IMG/VR virus record: IMGVR_UViG_3300022723_000207
Coordinates: 1-64,000 of that record
Source of the DNA: a virus
Direction: 5' to 3' (one strand)
DNA: 64,000 nt
In this document: positions 24,419 to 32,868 of the stretch, one piece after another
Layout: the number at the start of each line of letters is the position of its first letter
Numbering within the stretch: the stretch's first letter is position 1
Translations under genes and position numbers: made by a program
Notes under the pieces: generated by a model
What the model saw: the letters and a program-made list of their open reading frames with translations, nothing else
Told to the model about the DNA's origin: nothing
The model's database searches: none

Positions 24419-25554
24419 CCTTAACTAGTATTAGTCCACCATTTATCTTCGAGGATGATCAAGACCCCGAGCATGTTTATCGAGGAATCAAGGATCACGA
24501 AATTAAATTATTGGAGAAAATTGGCGATATCCATACTTTAGTTGATTTTGAAATATTAGATGAACGAGTTGAAGTTGGTGGTTCTAAAATTCGCTTGGCG
24601 CGGATGAAGCGTGTTCCAGCGGACATTCGTATTCAAGAACTTACTAAGAAACAAGCCAAAAAACTTTTATGTGATCAGATCGATCTATGTGTTGATGTAT
24701 TAAAATGTGGTGTCTGCTTATCTGATATTTCAGAATCTAACATTATTTATTGGGCTGGCAAGTCATACTTCATTGATTTAAATGCCTTTGCGGATCCTGT
24801 TTCCCGTAGGGGCATGCCTTATGCGTATGTTAAAATGTCTTATATGGTCAATCGTTATTTGGGTGATAAGACTTGCATTGGTTCTTCAGTAAATGCAGAT
24901 CATAAGACTATTAGAGGGTATAAAGATTGGACTGCACATAATTGGACCCCAGATCAAGATATAAATTTATGGCAACGTTTTCAAGAATATGTCCATAATT
25001 ACCCAATAACCGAAGCTAAAAAAACTCACTGGTCGGATGAGTATGCACATGATGAAGAGAAATTACGTGAAAACAAAAAGATGAAAATTGTAGCAGACAT
25101 GTTGAAACAGGTAAAAGGGTATTCTGTTCTAGACATTGGGACTAATAAAGGGTATTACTTAGATATCGTTAAGGACAAGTTTGATCGTTTAATTGGATTT
25201 GATTGTGATGATCGCTGCATTAATTTGGCTGAACAACAATGCGGTGATGATAAGACTACATTTGTAAAGTTTGGAATTGAAGACTGTTTTGGTGACAGGA
25301 CTAAAAGAGAAGAGCGATATCGTTCTGATGTAGTTTTAGCACTGGCGGTTACACATCATTTTGCAACTAATAGGATATCCGCGCAAAAGGCAGCTACAGC
25401 TATTGCCAAAATGGCAAATAAGACGATCTTAATTGAAGACATAGATAATGGGCATATGTATCGTGGAGTGTTTGAAGCTGCAGGATTTAAGCGGGTTGAT
25501 CGTAGAGACTCAGACCCGTGTAGACGCAAGCTAACTCTGTGGTCTAAATCTTAA
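24415..25554 (+). CDS. Kinase-like domain fused to a SAM methyltransferase
   Basis: 379 residues. Residues 35-150 read as a shortened protein-kinase-like fold: a Lys in RLARMKRVP, then LSDISESNIIYWAGKSYFID, where Asp and Asn sit where kinases have the catalytic loop and the final Asp where the metal-binding site lies. Residues 220-379 are a class I methyltransferase with VLDIGTNKGYYLD (motif I), LIGFDCDD and SDVVLALAVTHHF (motif IV). Kinase-methyltransferase pairs of this sort cap O-antigen chains (WbdD has them in the opposite order). It is placed next to an FkbM methyltransferase, a glycosyltransferase and a sulfotransferase on the other strand. Capping a glycan is the best inference. Confidence 0.6.
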   Translation: MTLTSISPPFIFEDDQDPEHVYRGIKDHEIKLLEKIGDIHTLVDFEILDERVEVGGSKIRLARMKRVPADIRIQELTKKQAKKLLCDQIDLCVDVLKCGVCLSDISESNIIYWAGKSYFIDLNAFADPVSRRGMPYAYVKMSYMVNRYLGDKTCIGSSVNADHKTIRGYKDWTAHNWTPDQDINLWQRFQEYVHNYPITEAKKTHWSDEYAHDEEKLRENKKMKIVADMLKQVKGYSVLDIGTNKGYYLDIVKDKFDRLIGFDCDDRCINLAEQQCGDDKTTFVKFGIEDCFGDRTKREERYRSDVVLALAVTHHFATNRISAQKAATAIAKMANKTILIEDIDNGHMYRGVFEAAGFKRVDRRDSDPCRRKLTLWSKS

Positions 25555-26170
25555 CATAAAACGAATTGTTGTGGCTCTTCTTGTCGAAACGGTAGCCTAG
25601 TTTAGATAAATATTTGTCTATTTGTTGCCCTAGATGACCGTGTTCAATGCAGAATACTTTTGGCAGGATTTTAGACCCGTGCATTCCGTCTAATACTTGC
25701 AGTTCATGTCCTTCCACATCAAGAACAAAGAGATCTAGTTCTTTGATCTCTGCGATCTCCAGTAACTCTGGATAGGTAATCAAATCAACATCATATTTTT
25801 CGAATTTGCAGCCGTCTTTGATTAGAGACTGCTTGTGGGTAGGAGTGTGCGCCAATGACCCATTACCAAAACGACGACCTAGACTAGGATGAATGGCATG
25901 CATAAATTCAGCCGCGCCTGACTGACCAGATAATGCAGCTCGTACGTTGATGCTATCCGGTCTGTTGTTACAGAGCATTTCATAGAGAGGCGGCACTGGT
26001 TCCACATTAATAGTGGTCCATCCCATGGTTTCTTCAAAGAATTTGCAACTGGATTCCAATAATCCGTCTAGTGCGCCACATTCGATGCATATGCCGTTTC
26101 TTTTATCCTTGAAATAATTGTCGTATAAGAATTTATCGACAGGTGGATCCCATTGGCCATAAAATTTCAT
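25544..26170 (-). CDS. FkbM-family methyltransferase
   Basis: 208 residues. NGICIECGALDGLLESSCKF is the FkbM form of motif I, followed by WTTINVEPVPPLYEMLCNNR (strand 2), an INVRAALSG segment and LDLFVLDVEGHELQVLDGM near residue 150. FkbM enzymes O-methylate sugars and other small hydroxyls. It overlaps the glycosyltransferase gene upstream by 4 bases (same operon) and the kinase-methyltransferase gene tail to tail by 11 bases. Likely methylates the same glycan. Confidence 0.8.
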   Translation of the reverse strand: MKFYGQWDPPVDKFLYDNYFKDKRNGICIECGALDGLLESSCKFFEETMGWTTINVEPVPPLYEMLCNNRPDSINVRAALSGQSGAAEFMHAIHPSLGRRFGNGSLAHTPTHKQSLIKDGCKFEKYDVDLITYPELLEIAEIKELDLFVLDVEGHELQVLDGMHGSKILPKVFCIEHGHLGQQIDKYLSKLGYRFDKKSHNNSFYVKI

Positions 26171-27021
26171 GATAAGTCTTTCTTCAAATCGTTTAAGAAG
26201 TTAGGCAGTGCATGTCCTAATGGTTTTAATCTTTGTTTAAAATAGCCAGCTGCGTTAGAGCTTAATGGTTGGACATTAAAATCTTCTTCGATCCATCTTT
26301 CTTTGTGGTCTTTAAATTTAGAAAATACTTCTTCGTACCAATCTTTGCGAATGCACCCTGGAATTCTGTGGTTATAATATTTCATTTTCATTTTGACAGA
26401 GCGGTCTAAGACATATGAGAAATGATAAGTGTAAATGCCTGCTGCTTTAAAGATATCAGGCTGCACAGTCGGGGCCGGTAGCACACGTTTTGTTTTAGGG
26501 TCGTAGTATCCACGTTGAGGAATATGATGGATATACTTCCCTGGTGATCGGCGGAAGATCCGTTCAAAAGTGAACCAATCTCTTTTCCATCCATTTGCGC
26601 CGTGTGCTTCTATGATAGTGTCGGTATCGCCCCAGAATACGTAATTTGGGATTGAAAGGATTTGATTATGTCGGTTACTAAATTGTTTTTTAATGAATGG
26701 GATATGTGCGGGGTCAACGAATTCATCAATGTCGATGTGCCAAATGATATCGCCAGTAGCGTGCCTGCTGTATTCGTGACACATTTCATTTTTATTATTC
26801 CAATCACGCTGAATTAATTTGATTTTATTATGGGGGTCTGAATATGATTTAATAAAATCGATAGTTCCATCCTGTGAACGTCTATATCCGTTTATCTTGT
26901 TCCAAGTATTGTCTCCACCCTCGCATATAATTATTTGGTGGGCATGCGGGTAGATCAGTTTTAATTGATGCTTGATGAACGGCATGCCATCCACCACAAT
27001 CACACCATAGGTAATTTTCAT
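26167..27021 (-). CDS. GT-A glycosyltransferase-like protein
   Basis: 284 residues from ATG 27021, which overlaps the stop of the sulfotransferase gene (ATGA); six more codons are open upstream from a non-ATG start. KITYGVIVVDGMPFIKHQLK opens the fold, HQIIICEGGDNTW follows, and DIIWHIDIDEFVDPAHI carries the DxD-type acidic triad near residue 108. This layout is typical of glycan-cluster transferases that read GxIWHxDxDEF. Translationally coupled to both neighbours. Confidence 0.75.
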   Translation of the reverse strand: MKITYGVIVVDGMPFIKHQLKLIYPHAHQIIICEGGDNTWNKINGYRRSQDGTIDFIKSYSDPHNKIKLIQRDWNNKNEMCHEYSRHATGDIIWHIDIDEFVDPAHIPFIKKQFSNRHNQILSIPNYVFWGDTDTIIEAHGANGWKRDWFTFERIFRRSPGKYIHHIPQRGYYDPKTKRVLPAPTVQPDIFKAAGIYTYHFSYVLDRSVKMKMKYYNHRIPGCIRKDWYEEVFSKFKDHKERWIEEDFNVQPLSSNAAGYFKQRLKPLGHALPNFLNDLKKDLS

Positions 27022-27719
27022 AAAAACTCCGTCGACCAACTATCGTCTGATTCATATCCTAGTTCTTGGAGTACACGACAGAAATCAGAATGATAGCTTT
27101 TCAAGATTTCTTTAATTCGATTTTTGTGTTCTTGATTTCGCCAGTTGCCGACACTATTTTGATCAATTGGCCTTAGGTTTCTAACAGCATTCCTTACTTG
27201 AGAATTATTTTCAAATGAGCTATATGCCTTGTTGTAGTTGCTATAGACATCATTTAAGAATTTGGCTATCTTTTTTACTATATGCTGATGGTTAGTAGTT
27301 AAATCTTCATATTTAACGAAAAATAAGTTAGGGTTATCATAATAACTTTTAGCATTATCGTGTGAATAGATCCATTGCCATGGTCTAGCCCAATAAATGT
27401 CTTTGTTCAGATTATGTTTCGAAACACAAACATCACGGCCATCCCTTGCGACGTAGATTATTTTCCAGTTTTCTTTCAATAAGTCGCCAATAGTTTTAAT
27501 TTGATCACCTTTAATAAAGTCCCCTTTATATCGATCATTTTCTTCAATGTATTGCCCTTGTGGGCATTTGACTATATAATTTTTGTGTTTTGTTTTAGGT
27601 ATTTTGTTGAAGGGGTTTTTCTCTTCTGGATGTGTATAGGAACCCCTAAAAGAAGAAAGTATCACTTGTAACAGTGTGGTCCCAGACCGTTGATTACCAG
27701 TGACAAGCACTTTTTGCAT
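27018..27719 (-). CDS. PAPS-dependent sulfotransferase
   Basis: 233 residues. The 5'-phosphosulfate loop is VLVTGNQRSGTTLLQ (residues 5-18) and the 3'-phosphate site is IIYVARDGRDVCVS (87-100, with Arg92 and Ser100). Later FFVKYEDLTTN matches the KYEDL element of sulfotransferases. It would move sulfate from PAPS onto a hydroxyl, most plausibly of the glycan made by the adjoining genes. First gene of a minus-strand trio with the glycosyltransferase and FkbM genes. The start codon follows the GTAAATAGTATATG signal. Confidence 0.85.
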   Translation of the reverse strand: MQKVLVTGNQRSGTTLLQVILSSFRGSYTHPEEKNPFNKIPKTKHKNYIVKCPQGQYIEENDRYKGDFIKGDQIKTIGDLLKENWKIIYVARDGRDVCVSKHNLNKDIYWARPWQWIYSHDNAKSYYDNPNLFFVKYEDLTTNHQHIVKKIAKFLNDVYSNYNKAYSSFENNSQVRNAVRNLRPIDQNSVGNWRNQEHKNRIKEILKSYHSDFCRVLQELGYESDDSWSTEFL

Positions 27720-27730
27720 ATACTATTTAC
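27717..27730 (-). promoter_or_regulatory. GTAAATA..TATG start signal
   Basis: Read on the minus strand the bases are GTAAATAGTATATG, ending in the sulfotransferase start codon. It differs by two bases from the signal in front of the gp26-like gene at 60527. No Shine-Dalgarno site is present. Confidence 0.4.
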
Positions 27731-27743
27731 AAAAATAGCTAAG

Positions 27744-28016
27744 CTAAATAGATGGACTGGGGTTCGGAACTAGATTTCCAGGCTTATTGCGGTCGCGATC
27801 TCCTTCGGAGGCACCGACCATATCTTTAACATCTTTGTCGTTTGTTGCAGCTGCAGTTTGATTGCCAGAACGATCAGGTTGTTCTGTTTTATCAGGGTCG
27901 TCTTCAGCTTGTTTTTTATTGATGTTGCCTCGCCCTCTAGCACGCACATATTTGCTTAGAGAATTATCGAATAACTCATCTTCATCAAAGTCCTCGTTGA
28001 TGATTTTAAGCTTCAT
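27744..28016 (-). CDS. Small charged hypothetical protein, 90 aa
   Basis: A short, very polar chain that starts with a hydrophobic-acidic segment (KLKIINEDFDEDELFDNSLS) and continues as a probably disordered Asp/Gly/Asn/Pro-rich tail. Its ATG lies inside the end of the gene before (11-base overlap). Family not recognised; it resembles small phage scaffold or adaptor tails only in composition. Confidence 0.5.
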   Translation of the reverse strand: MKLKIINEDFDEDELFDNSLSKYVRARGRGNINKKQAEDDPDKTEQPDRSGNQTAAATNDKDVKDMVGASEGDRDRNKPGNLVPNPSPSI

Positions 28017-28527
28017 TATAAGAAGGTCTCACGTTATCTGGCTCTGCGCCAGTGTGAGGTTCGTTGTCACCGCTCATGGTGTCTTTATCTAAATCGTTGA
28101 CGGGATTATGGTGAGGCTCTTGAGTTACCTGTTTAATGCCTTCCATGTCTTCTGGCCAACCGCTCGCATTTTCGTTATTATGGTCAGGAAGGTATTCTGT
28201 GCGCACTTTATCAAGGGCTTCTAGAGCTGTTTCTATTTCTTCGTGGGGAATCCCTTGCCCCTCTAATTCTGAAGTTAAGGCTTCTTCAAAAGTAGAGTCA
28301 TTAATCCATTTGTAAGTGTGCACTTTATAGAAAGCACTGGTCAGTGAGTCAAAGAAATCGGATTCTCTAACGGCTACAGAAAAGCTGTTTTGGATATCTT
28401 CCCATTGGAATTGAGTGTTGTGGGAATGTTCTTCGTCTGAGCCGCCTTCTACCCGACCTAGATCATCTTGATCCAATAGGTTCTTCATAGATTCGACTAA
28501 TAGCTTCTCTAAGCGTGGTTTATCCAT
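28006..28527 (-). CDS. Hypothetical acidic helical protein, 173 aa
   Basis: Starts with ATG after AGGAATC. The N-terminal half is helical (LEKLLVESMKNLLDQDDLGR, SVAVRESDFFDSLTSAFYKV) and the C-terminal half is Asp/Asn/Pro-rich. It is divergent from the RecA operon and coupled to the small acidic gene after it. No family recognised. Confidence 0.5.
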   Translation of the reverse strand: MDKPRLEKLLVESMKNLLDQDDLGRVEGGSDEEHSHNTQFQWEDIQNSFSVAVRESDFFDSLTSAFYKVHTYKWINDSTFEEALTSELEGQGIPHEEIETALEALDKVRTEYLPDHNNENASGWPEDMEGIKQVTQEPHHNPVNDLDKDTMSGDNEPHTGAEPDNVRPSYNEA

Positions 28528-28559
28528 AATATTGATTCCTGTAAATAGATTTGACGAAA

Positions 28560-28853
28560 ATGAAAAGAACTACTTTCCAGCAATTCGATTTAGTCCGTAT
28601 CTTAACTACTCGCAATGTACAATGGCGTTGCGATACACCTGGAACGGTAACTGATCCTAAAGGGGCTTGGTCCGTGGTTGCGACTATGCCTTCTAAGGGG
28701 TGTTTGTTAATCCAAAAAGAAAATGCTCTAGCAGAGATTCCGGCATCGGATGTTAAAAGAGTGGCTAACTTTGATGTAGAAACTGTATTTGAAAAGATTG
28801 AAGAAATCAATAACAAACACTTGCCATCAAAGAGAGACGAAGAAGATGCCTGA
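28560..28853 (+). CDS. Hypothetical protein before RecA, 97 aa
   Basis: I chose the ATG at 28560; a TTG nine bases upstream is also possible. The protein begins like a small beta-barrel (FDLVRILTTRNVQWRCDTPG, then GAWSVVATMPSKGCLLI, QKENALAEIPASDVKRV), the form of an SH3- or KOW-like fold, then ends in a helix. It overlaps the recA start by 8 bases, so the two are coupled. A GTAAATAG motif lies at 28541. Confidence 0.55.
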   Translation: MKRTTFQQFDLVRILTTRNVQWRCDTPGTVTDPKGAWSVVATMPSKGCLLIQKENALAEIPASDVKRVANFDVETVFEKIEEINNKHLPSKRDEEDA

Positions 28854-29874
28854 TAAAGATTTGGAATCCATCTTAAAGGCCGTCAATGGTAAAGACGGCA
28901 ATTTAGTTAAAATTGCATCTGATAGAGAACCAGTCGAAGCCTTAACAACCGGGTCGATTGCTATTGATCGTGCTATTGGTATTGGAGGGATGCCTAAAGG
29001 GCGCATTGTAGAAATTTATGGTCCAGAGGCTAGCGGTAAGACTACGATTATTCTTGGTATGATCGCAGCAGCCCAAAAAGCTGGTGTTAAATGTGCTTTT
29101 TTGGACATGGAACACGCTCTTACGCCTGGGTTGGCTACTGGCTGTGGCATTGATATGGATCAGTTAATATTCTCACAGCCGAATTATGGAGAGCAGTGCT
29201 TGAGCTTTGCTCAGAAATTGATTGAGACCGGGAAAGTCGGCATTGTAGTGATTGATAGTGTGGCAGCTATGGTCCCCAAGGCAGAATTAGATGGCGAAAT
29301 GGAGGACAACCAAATTGGTGCCCAAGCAAGGATGATTGGCAAAGGTGTTCGTAAGATTGTCGGCTCTATTAGTGATACTAATACGGTAATGATATTTGTT
29401 AATCAAATTCGTGAAAAAGTTGGTGTTATGTTTGGATCACCAGAAGTAACTCCTGGCGGTAAAGCAATCAAGTTTGCAGCTTCCCTACGTTTGGAAGTAC
29501 GTCGTACCACTTCTATAACGCAAGGTAGGAAGACTATTGGAAACAATCTTAAAGTCAAGGTCATCAAGAATAAGGTTGATATGCCAGGTGATTTTGCTGA
29601 AGTTGAATTATATTTCGGCAATGGAATTGACAATTCTAAGGACTTTATTACTGTTGCCATAGAGATGGGAATTGTAGAAAAGAGTGGTAGTTTCCTGACT
29701 TACGGGGAAATTAAAGAGAATGGCGCAGCCAATTTCCTGACTGAGGTTAAAAAGAAAGGCGTGTACGAGGAAATTGAGAAGAAGACTCGTGTAGCAATGA
29801 TCCAAGAAGTTAAAGATCCCATACCTCCAGAAGATAACGGGTTTGATGATGAGGAAGAAGGGGATCAAACTTAG
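28846..29874 (+). CDS. recA: RecA-type recombinase
   Basis: 342 residues from the ATG at 28846. GRIVEIYGPEASGKTTIILG carries the Walker A loop (59-66), CAFLDMEHAL is the bacterial RecA signature (normally DAEHAL), GIVVIDSVAAMVPKAELDGE is the Walker B region, and NQIREKVGVMFGSPEVTPGG is the DNA-binding L2 area. This is the bacterial form, not the T4 UvsX form, and matches the usual 340-350 residues. It ends in an acidic tail. It pairs homologous DNA for repair and recombination-dependent replication, with the SSB and helicase encoded nearby. Confidence 0.95.
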   Translation: MPDKDLESILKAVNGKDGNLVKIASDREPVEALTTGSIAIDRAIGIGGMPKGRIVEIYGPEASGKTTIILGMIAAAQKAGVKCAFLDMEHALTPGLATGCGIDMDQLIFSQPNYGEQCLSFAQKLIETGKVGIVVIDSVAAMVPKAELDGEMEDNQIGAQARMIGKGVRKIVGSISDTNTVMIFVNQIREKVGVMFGSPEVTPGGKAIKFAASLRLEVRRTTSITQGRKTIGNNLKVKVIKNKVDMPGDFAEVELYFGNGIDNSKDFITVAIEMGIVEKSGSFLTYGEIKENGAANFLTEVKKKGVYEEIEKKTRVAMIQEVKDPIPPEDNGFDDEEEGDQT

Positions 29875-29879
29875 AATAG

Positions 29880-30557
29880 ATGGCCGATAACACTATAATT
29901 CGCGTTCCGCAGCCCCGTTTTGGCATTAGGGAAGTTGTCTATTTTAGAGAATCAGCCTTATTGGGTTATTTAGAGCCCGCTAAGGTTAAAGAGACTTTTT
30001 ATGATCCAGAACTTGGTAAGACTTTTTATGTTTTTGAATATAAAAAGAGTAAACCTAATACACAGATTGCTGGGGATGCAATTGATTTAAAAAGTGCTAA
30101 AAGGATTAGTGTAGTAGAAGAAGAATTATTAACTTACCAAGAAGCTTTGGCGATTAAATTGAATGCCTTGAATGCTGAACTAGATAAAACACAAACTCAA
30201 ATTGATAATAGTTTAGGAAGCCCAGAAATCGATGTAGTTGAAGCAGAAGCTACTGTGCCTCTTGAATTTGGTGATGTGGCTGTTGGGTCTTCAGTAACTA
30301 GAGAATATTCCGTCACTAATAATGGCGGAATCAACTTAGTATTGACCGGTTCTCCTGCTGTTTCGGTGTTAGGTGATGCTAATGACTTCTTGGTTACAGT
30401 GCAGCCAATTTCAACTATAGCTCCTGGTGATAGCGCCACGTTTACCTTGCGTTTTGCGCCTGTAGTTGTTGGCAGGAGAGTTGGCGTAATACAGATTTTA
30501 AGCAATGACTCCACGACATCGTTATTGTCATTTTCTGTAGAAGGAAATGGGACGTAG
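29880..30557 (+). CDS. Protein with C-terminal Ig-like (ASH/choice-of-anchor D type) domain
   Basis: 225 residues. The N-terminal 75 residues are a beta domain (FGIREVVYFRESALLGYLEP). A helix of about 45 residues follows (YQEALAIKLNALNAELDKT). Residues 122-225 form an Ig-like beta sandwich: PLEFGDVAVGSSVTREYSVT, then GDSATFTLRFAPVVVGRRVG and a closing SNDSTTSLLSFSVEGNG. This is the pattern of choice-of-anchor D and ASH domains. Ig-like domains in phages usually sit on virion proteins, yet this gene lies between recA and a helicase. Either it is a late virion protein in a mixed operon or the domain has another binding role. Confidence 0.6.
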   Translation: MADNTIIRVPQPRFGIREVVYFRESALLGYLEPAKVKETFYDPELGKTFYVFEYKKSKPNTQIAGDAIDLKSAKRISVVEEELLTYQEALAIKLNALNAELDKTQTQIDNSLGSPEIDVVEAEATVPLEFGDVAVGSSVTREYSVTNNGGINLVLTGSPAVSVLGDANDFLVTVQPISTIAPGDSATFTLRFAPVVVGRRVGVIQILSNDSTTSLLSFSVEGNGT

Positions 30558-30583
30558 GGGATTAAAGCAGTATTTAACTTTTT

Positions 30584-31906
30584 ATGGCCGAAGAGTTCAC
30601 GGAATTTGAAGAAGAGCAGATAGTATTATTAGCTCTTGATAGTCCTGATTTTTTCTATCGTATTGCTAGATTCATGCAGCCTGGTTATTTTGAATCAGAT
30701 ATACATCAATATATTATGACTTCATATTTGGAATATTATGAGAAATTTGATGATGTTCCAACCAAGGAAGTATTGAAGAACTTAATTTATCGAGAGCTTA
30801 AATCAGACGATGAATTAGCTGAGCCAGTTATTGATGTTTTAAACAAGGAGATCGATCCTAGGAATAGTAAGTATATTCGCGATACAGTTGTTAAGTGGGC
30901 TAGGATTAAGCAGTTGGCTGAGTTATATGATGAGGAAGTAATGGAGGCTGTTAATGATGGTCAAATAGAGAGTGTTGAAGAAATATTTGAAAAAGCAATG
31001 GCCATTTCTGATGTGGTGATTAAACCATTTCGATTTTTTGAAGATGTAGATGAATTATTTATCGAAGATGAAAGAGAATACTATACGTCTGGATTTACTA
31101 GGCTAGACGGTTTTATTCATGACAATCGTGGGCCAGCTAGAAGAGAAGTTTTTATTTGGGTTGCACCTACGGGTGTCGGTAAGTCTATCATGCTTGTGAA
31201 TACAGCAGTTGCTAATATCTTGGACGGCAAGAATGTATTGCATGTCTCATTAGAGAATAGCGAAAAAGTAACTGGTCATCGCTATCTTGGCGCTTTTACT
31301 GATATGGCGATTGCTAATCGGAAAGTAAAAGAAGAACAAATGAAGGACAAGCTGCGGAAGATAAGTCTGTCTGATGGCTCTGGTGATTTGTTTATTACTT
31401 ATTTCCCAACAGATACAATATCGGTTAGAGAGATCGAACTGACGATTACGGAATTGAAGCGCCATCATGGATTTGTTCCAGATGTTATTGTCGTCGATTA
31501 TTTAGAGTGCCTGATATCTAAAAATCCATACAAGAATCGTGAAGAGTATTCGCGTCAGAAAGCTGTGTCAGCTGAGCTTAGACAATTAGCGGCAGTCACA
31601 AACACTATGCTTTATTCAGCTTCGCAAACAAATAGATCTGGTTCTACTTCCGCAGATAATAATGAAAACATTAACCTTGATAAGTTAGCAGAATCTTTTG
31701 GTAAAGCTATGCCCCTTGACTACGTGGTAAGTATCAATCAGAGTCAGAGGCAATACCAGTCTGATTCTGACTCTTCTAATTCGCATATTGGGCACGTGCG
31801 GTTTTTCTTTGCAAAAAATAGAAACGGTCCTAAGTTTAAAGTGGTTAATGCTAGAATTAATTATGCCACCATGAAGGCTCTCCAGGAGCAGGCCAGTGAT
31901 TCCTAA
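30584..31906 (+). CDS. DnaB-family replicative helicase
   Basis: 440 residues. The N-terminal helical domain (about 1-140) matches DnaB/gp41 layout. VFIWVAPTGVGKSIMLV holds Walker A (195-202), NVLHVSLENSEKVTGHRYLG is motif H1a, and VPDVIVVDYLECL is Walker B. MLYSASQTNRSG is the sensor region (motif H3). Length is close to T4 gp41. It unwinds DNA ahead of the polymerase and would load through the primase encoded at 45.2 kb. It overlaps the next gene by 11 bases. Confidence 0.9.
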   Translation: MAEEFTEFEEEQIVLLALDSPDFFYRIARFMQPGYFESDIHQYIMTSYLEYYEKFDDVPTKEVLKNLIYRELKSDDELAEPVIDVLNKEIDPRNSKYIRDTVVKWARIKQLAELYDEEVMEAVNDGQIESVEEIFEKAMAISDVVIKPFRFFEDVDELFIEDEREYYTSGFTRLDGFIHDNRGPARREVFIWVAPTGVGKSIMLVNTAVANILDGKNVLHVSLENSEKVTGHRYLGAFTDMAIANRKVKEEQMKDKLRKISLSDGSGDLFITYFPTDTISVREIELTITELKRHHGFVPDVIVVDYLECLISKNPYKNREEYSRQKAVSAELRQLAAVTNTMLYSASQTNRSGSTSADNNENINLDKLAESFGKAMPLDYVVSINQSQRQYQSDSDSSNSHIGHVRFFFAKNRNGPKFKVVNARINYATMKALQEQASDS

Positions 31907-32207
31907 TGATGGTTCAGAAATAATTGTTGATGATATTAAGCAGAAAGTGATCTATTATTTGGTACCCAAGGATGATGGTGATGTATTGATAGTTGACTTG
32001 CCAGAGATAGTGCATGAGGATATCGATGCTTGGATAAATGATGGTAAGAAAGATTTGTACTTGAATACGATTAAGCGCAAGTTTACTTTTAGAGATGCCT
32101 TAGTTGATAAACAAGTAATAGGTGTAAATAGATATGGAATGACAAGCAGAAATCTTAGAGTATCTTATTCAACGATGCTTTTTGGATTTCATAGGAGAAG
32201 TGAGTAA
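31896..32207 (+). CDS. Hypothetical protein, 103 aa
   Basis: GTG start inside the helicase 3' end. The chain is beta-rich then helical (KQKVIYYLVPKDDGDVLIVD, TIKRKFTFRDALVDKQVIGV). Its stop overlaps the start of the zinc-ribbon gene (TAATG). Family not recognised; coupling to the helicase hints at a replication accessory role. Confidence 0.5.
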   Translation: MIPNDGSEIIVDDIKQKVIYYLVPKDDGDVLIVDLPEIVHEDIDAWINDGKKDLYLNTIKRKFTFRDALVDKQVIGVNRYGMTSRNLRVSYSTMLFGFHRRSE

Positions 32208-32860
32208 TGCCAGTATATCAATATGTATGCGATGATTGTTCAACTGACGGAAAGATCAAGAAGAGCGATCTATATGATCGCGAAGAAGATACCGCTGGCT
32301 ATCATCCAAATGGGTCGTATTTATTCTTTAAGAACTATCCTATGAAGAAAATGGTTCCCAAGCCTAAATGCCCGAAATGTGGTGGGGCCAATACTTCTCG
32401 TTCATATCATGATATTAATCTGGTTTGTTATATTCGTGGTGACGGTATTGTTAAAGATAGGGCTGGTGCTAGAAGAGATATGAATAGGCATCATCTTCAA
32501 AATGGTGATCCGTATGGTTACATGCGTCAACCAGGTGAAGTGGACCACATGTTAGATCAAATTAGAGATGCTGGTCGCGATATGTCTAAAATTCGCTCTG
32601 AGGCAGCGTCAACTTCTAGAGAGACAGCTAAAAGAGCGCGTCGGATGCAACAAGATGATTTACCACGCGATCAAGAAAGAGTTCTTATTAAGATAGAAGA
32701 ACTAGGAGGGTCTTGTCGTTTTAGTGATTTATCTGAATTTGATGATGTTAGTGGTTTGTTGAATAAATTGATGCCCGAATTTGTTTGTGAATCTAAAGAT
32801 ATTTTTATGTTGATGGCTGCTGGTAGGGCATATGTGGACAATATTCTTAACCCAGATTAA
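32207..32860 (+). CDS. FmdB-type zinc-ribbon protein, 217 aa
   Basis: The N-terminus reads MPVYQYVCDDC, then MKKMVPKPKCPKCGGANTSR, which is the FmdB-like zinc ribbon (two CxxC pairs about 50 residues apart). The middle is a long charged helical part (RDAGRDMSKIRSEAASTSRE) and the end resembles a small winged-helix region (IKIEELGGSCRFSDLSEFDD). It lies between helicase and polymerase genes and may bind DNA or RNA. Role unknown. Confidence 0.6.
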   Translation: MPVYQYVCDDCSTDGKIKKSDLYDREEDTAGYHPNGSYLFFKNYPMKKMVPKPKCPKCGGANTSRSYHDINLVCYIRGDGIVKDRAGARRDMNRHHLQNGDPYGYMRQPGEVDHMLDQIRDAGRDMSKIRSEAASTSRETAKRARRMQQDDLPRDQERVLIKIEELGGSCRFSDLSEFDDVSGLLNKLMPEFVCESKDIFMLMAAGRAYVDNILNPD

Positions 32861-32868
32861 AAAGTGAG

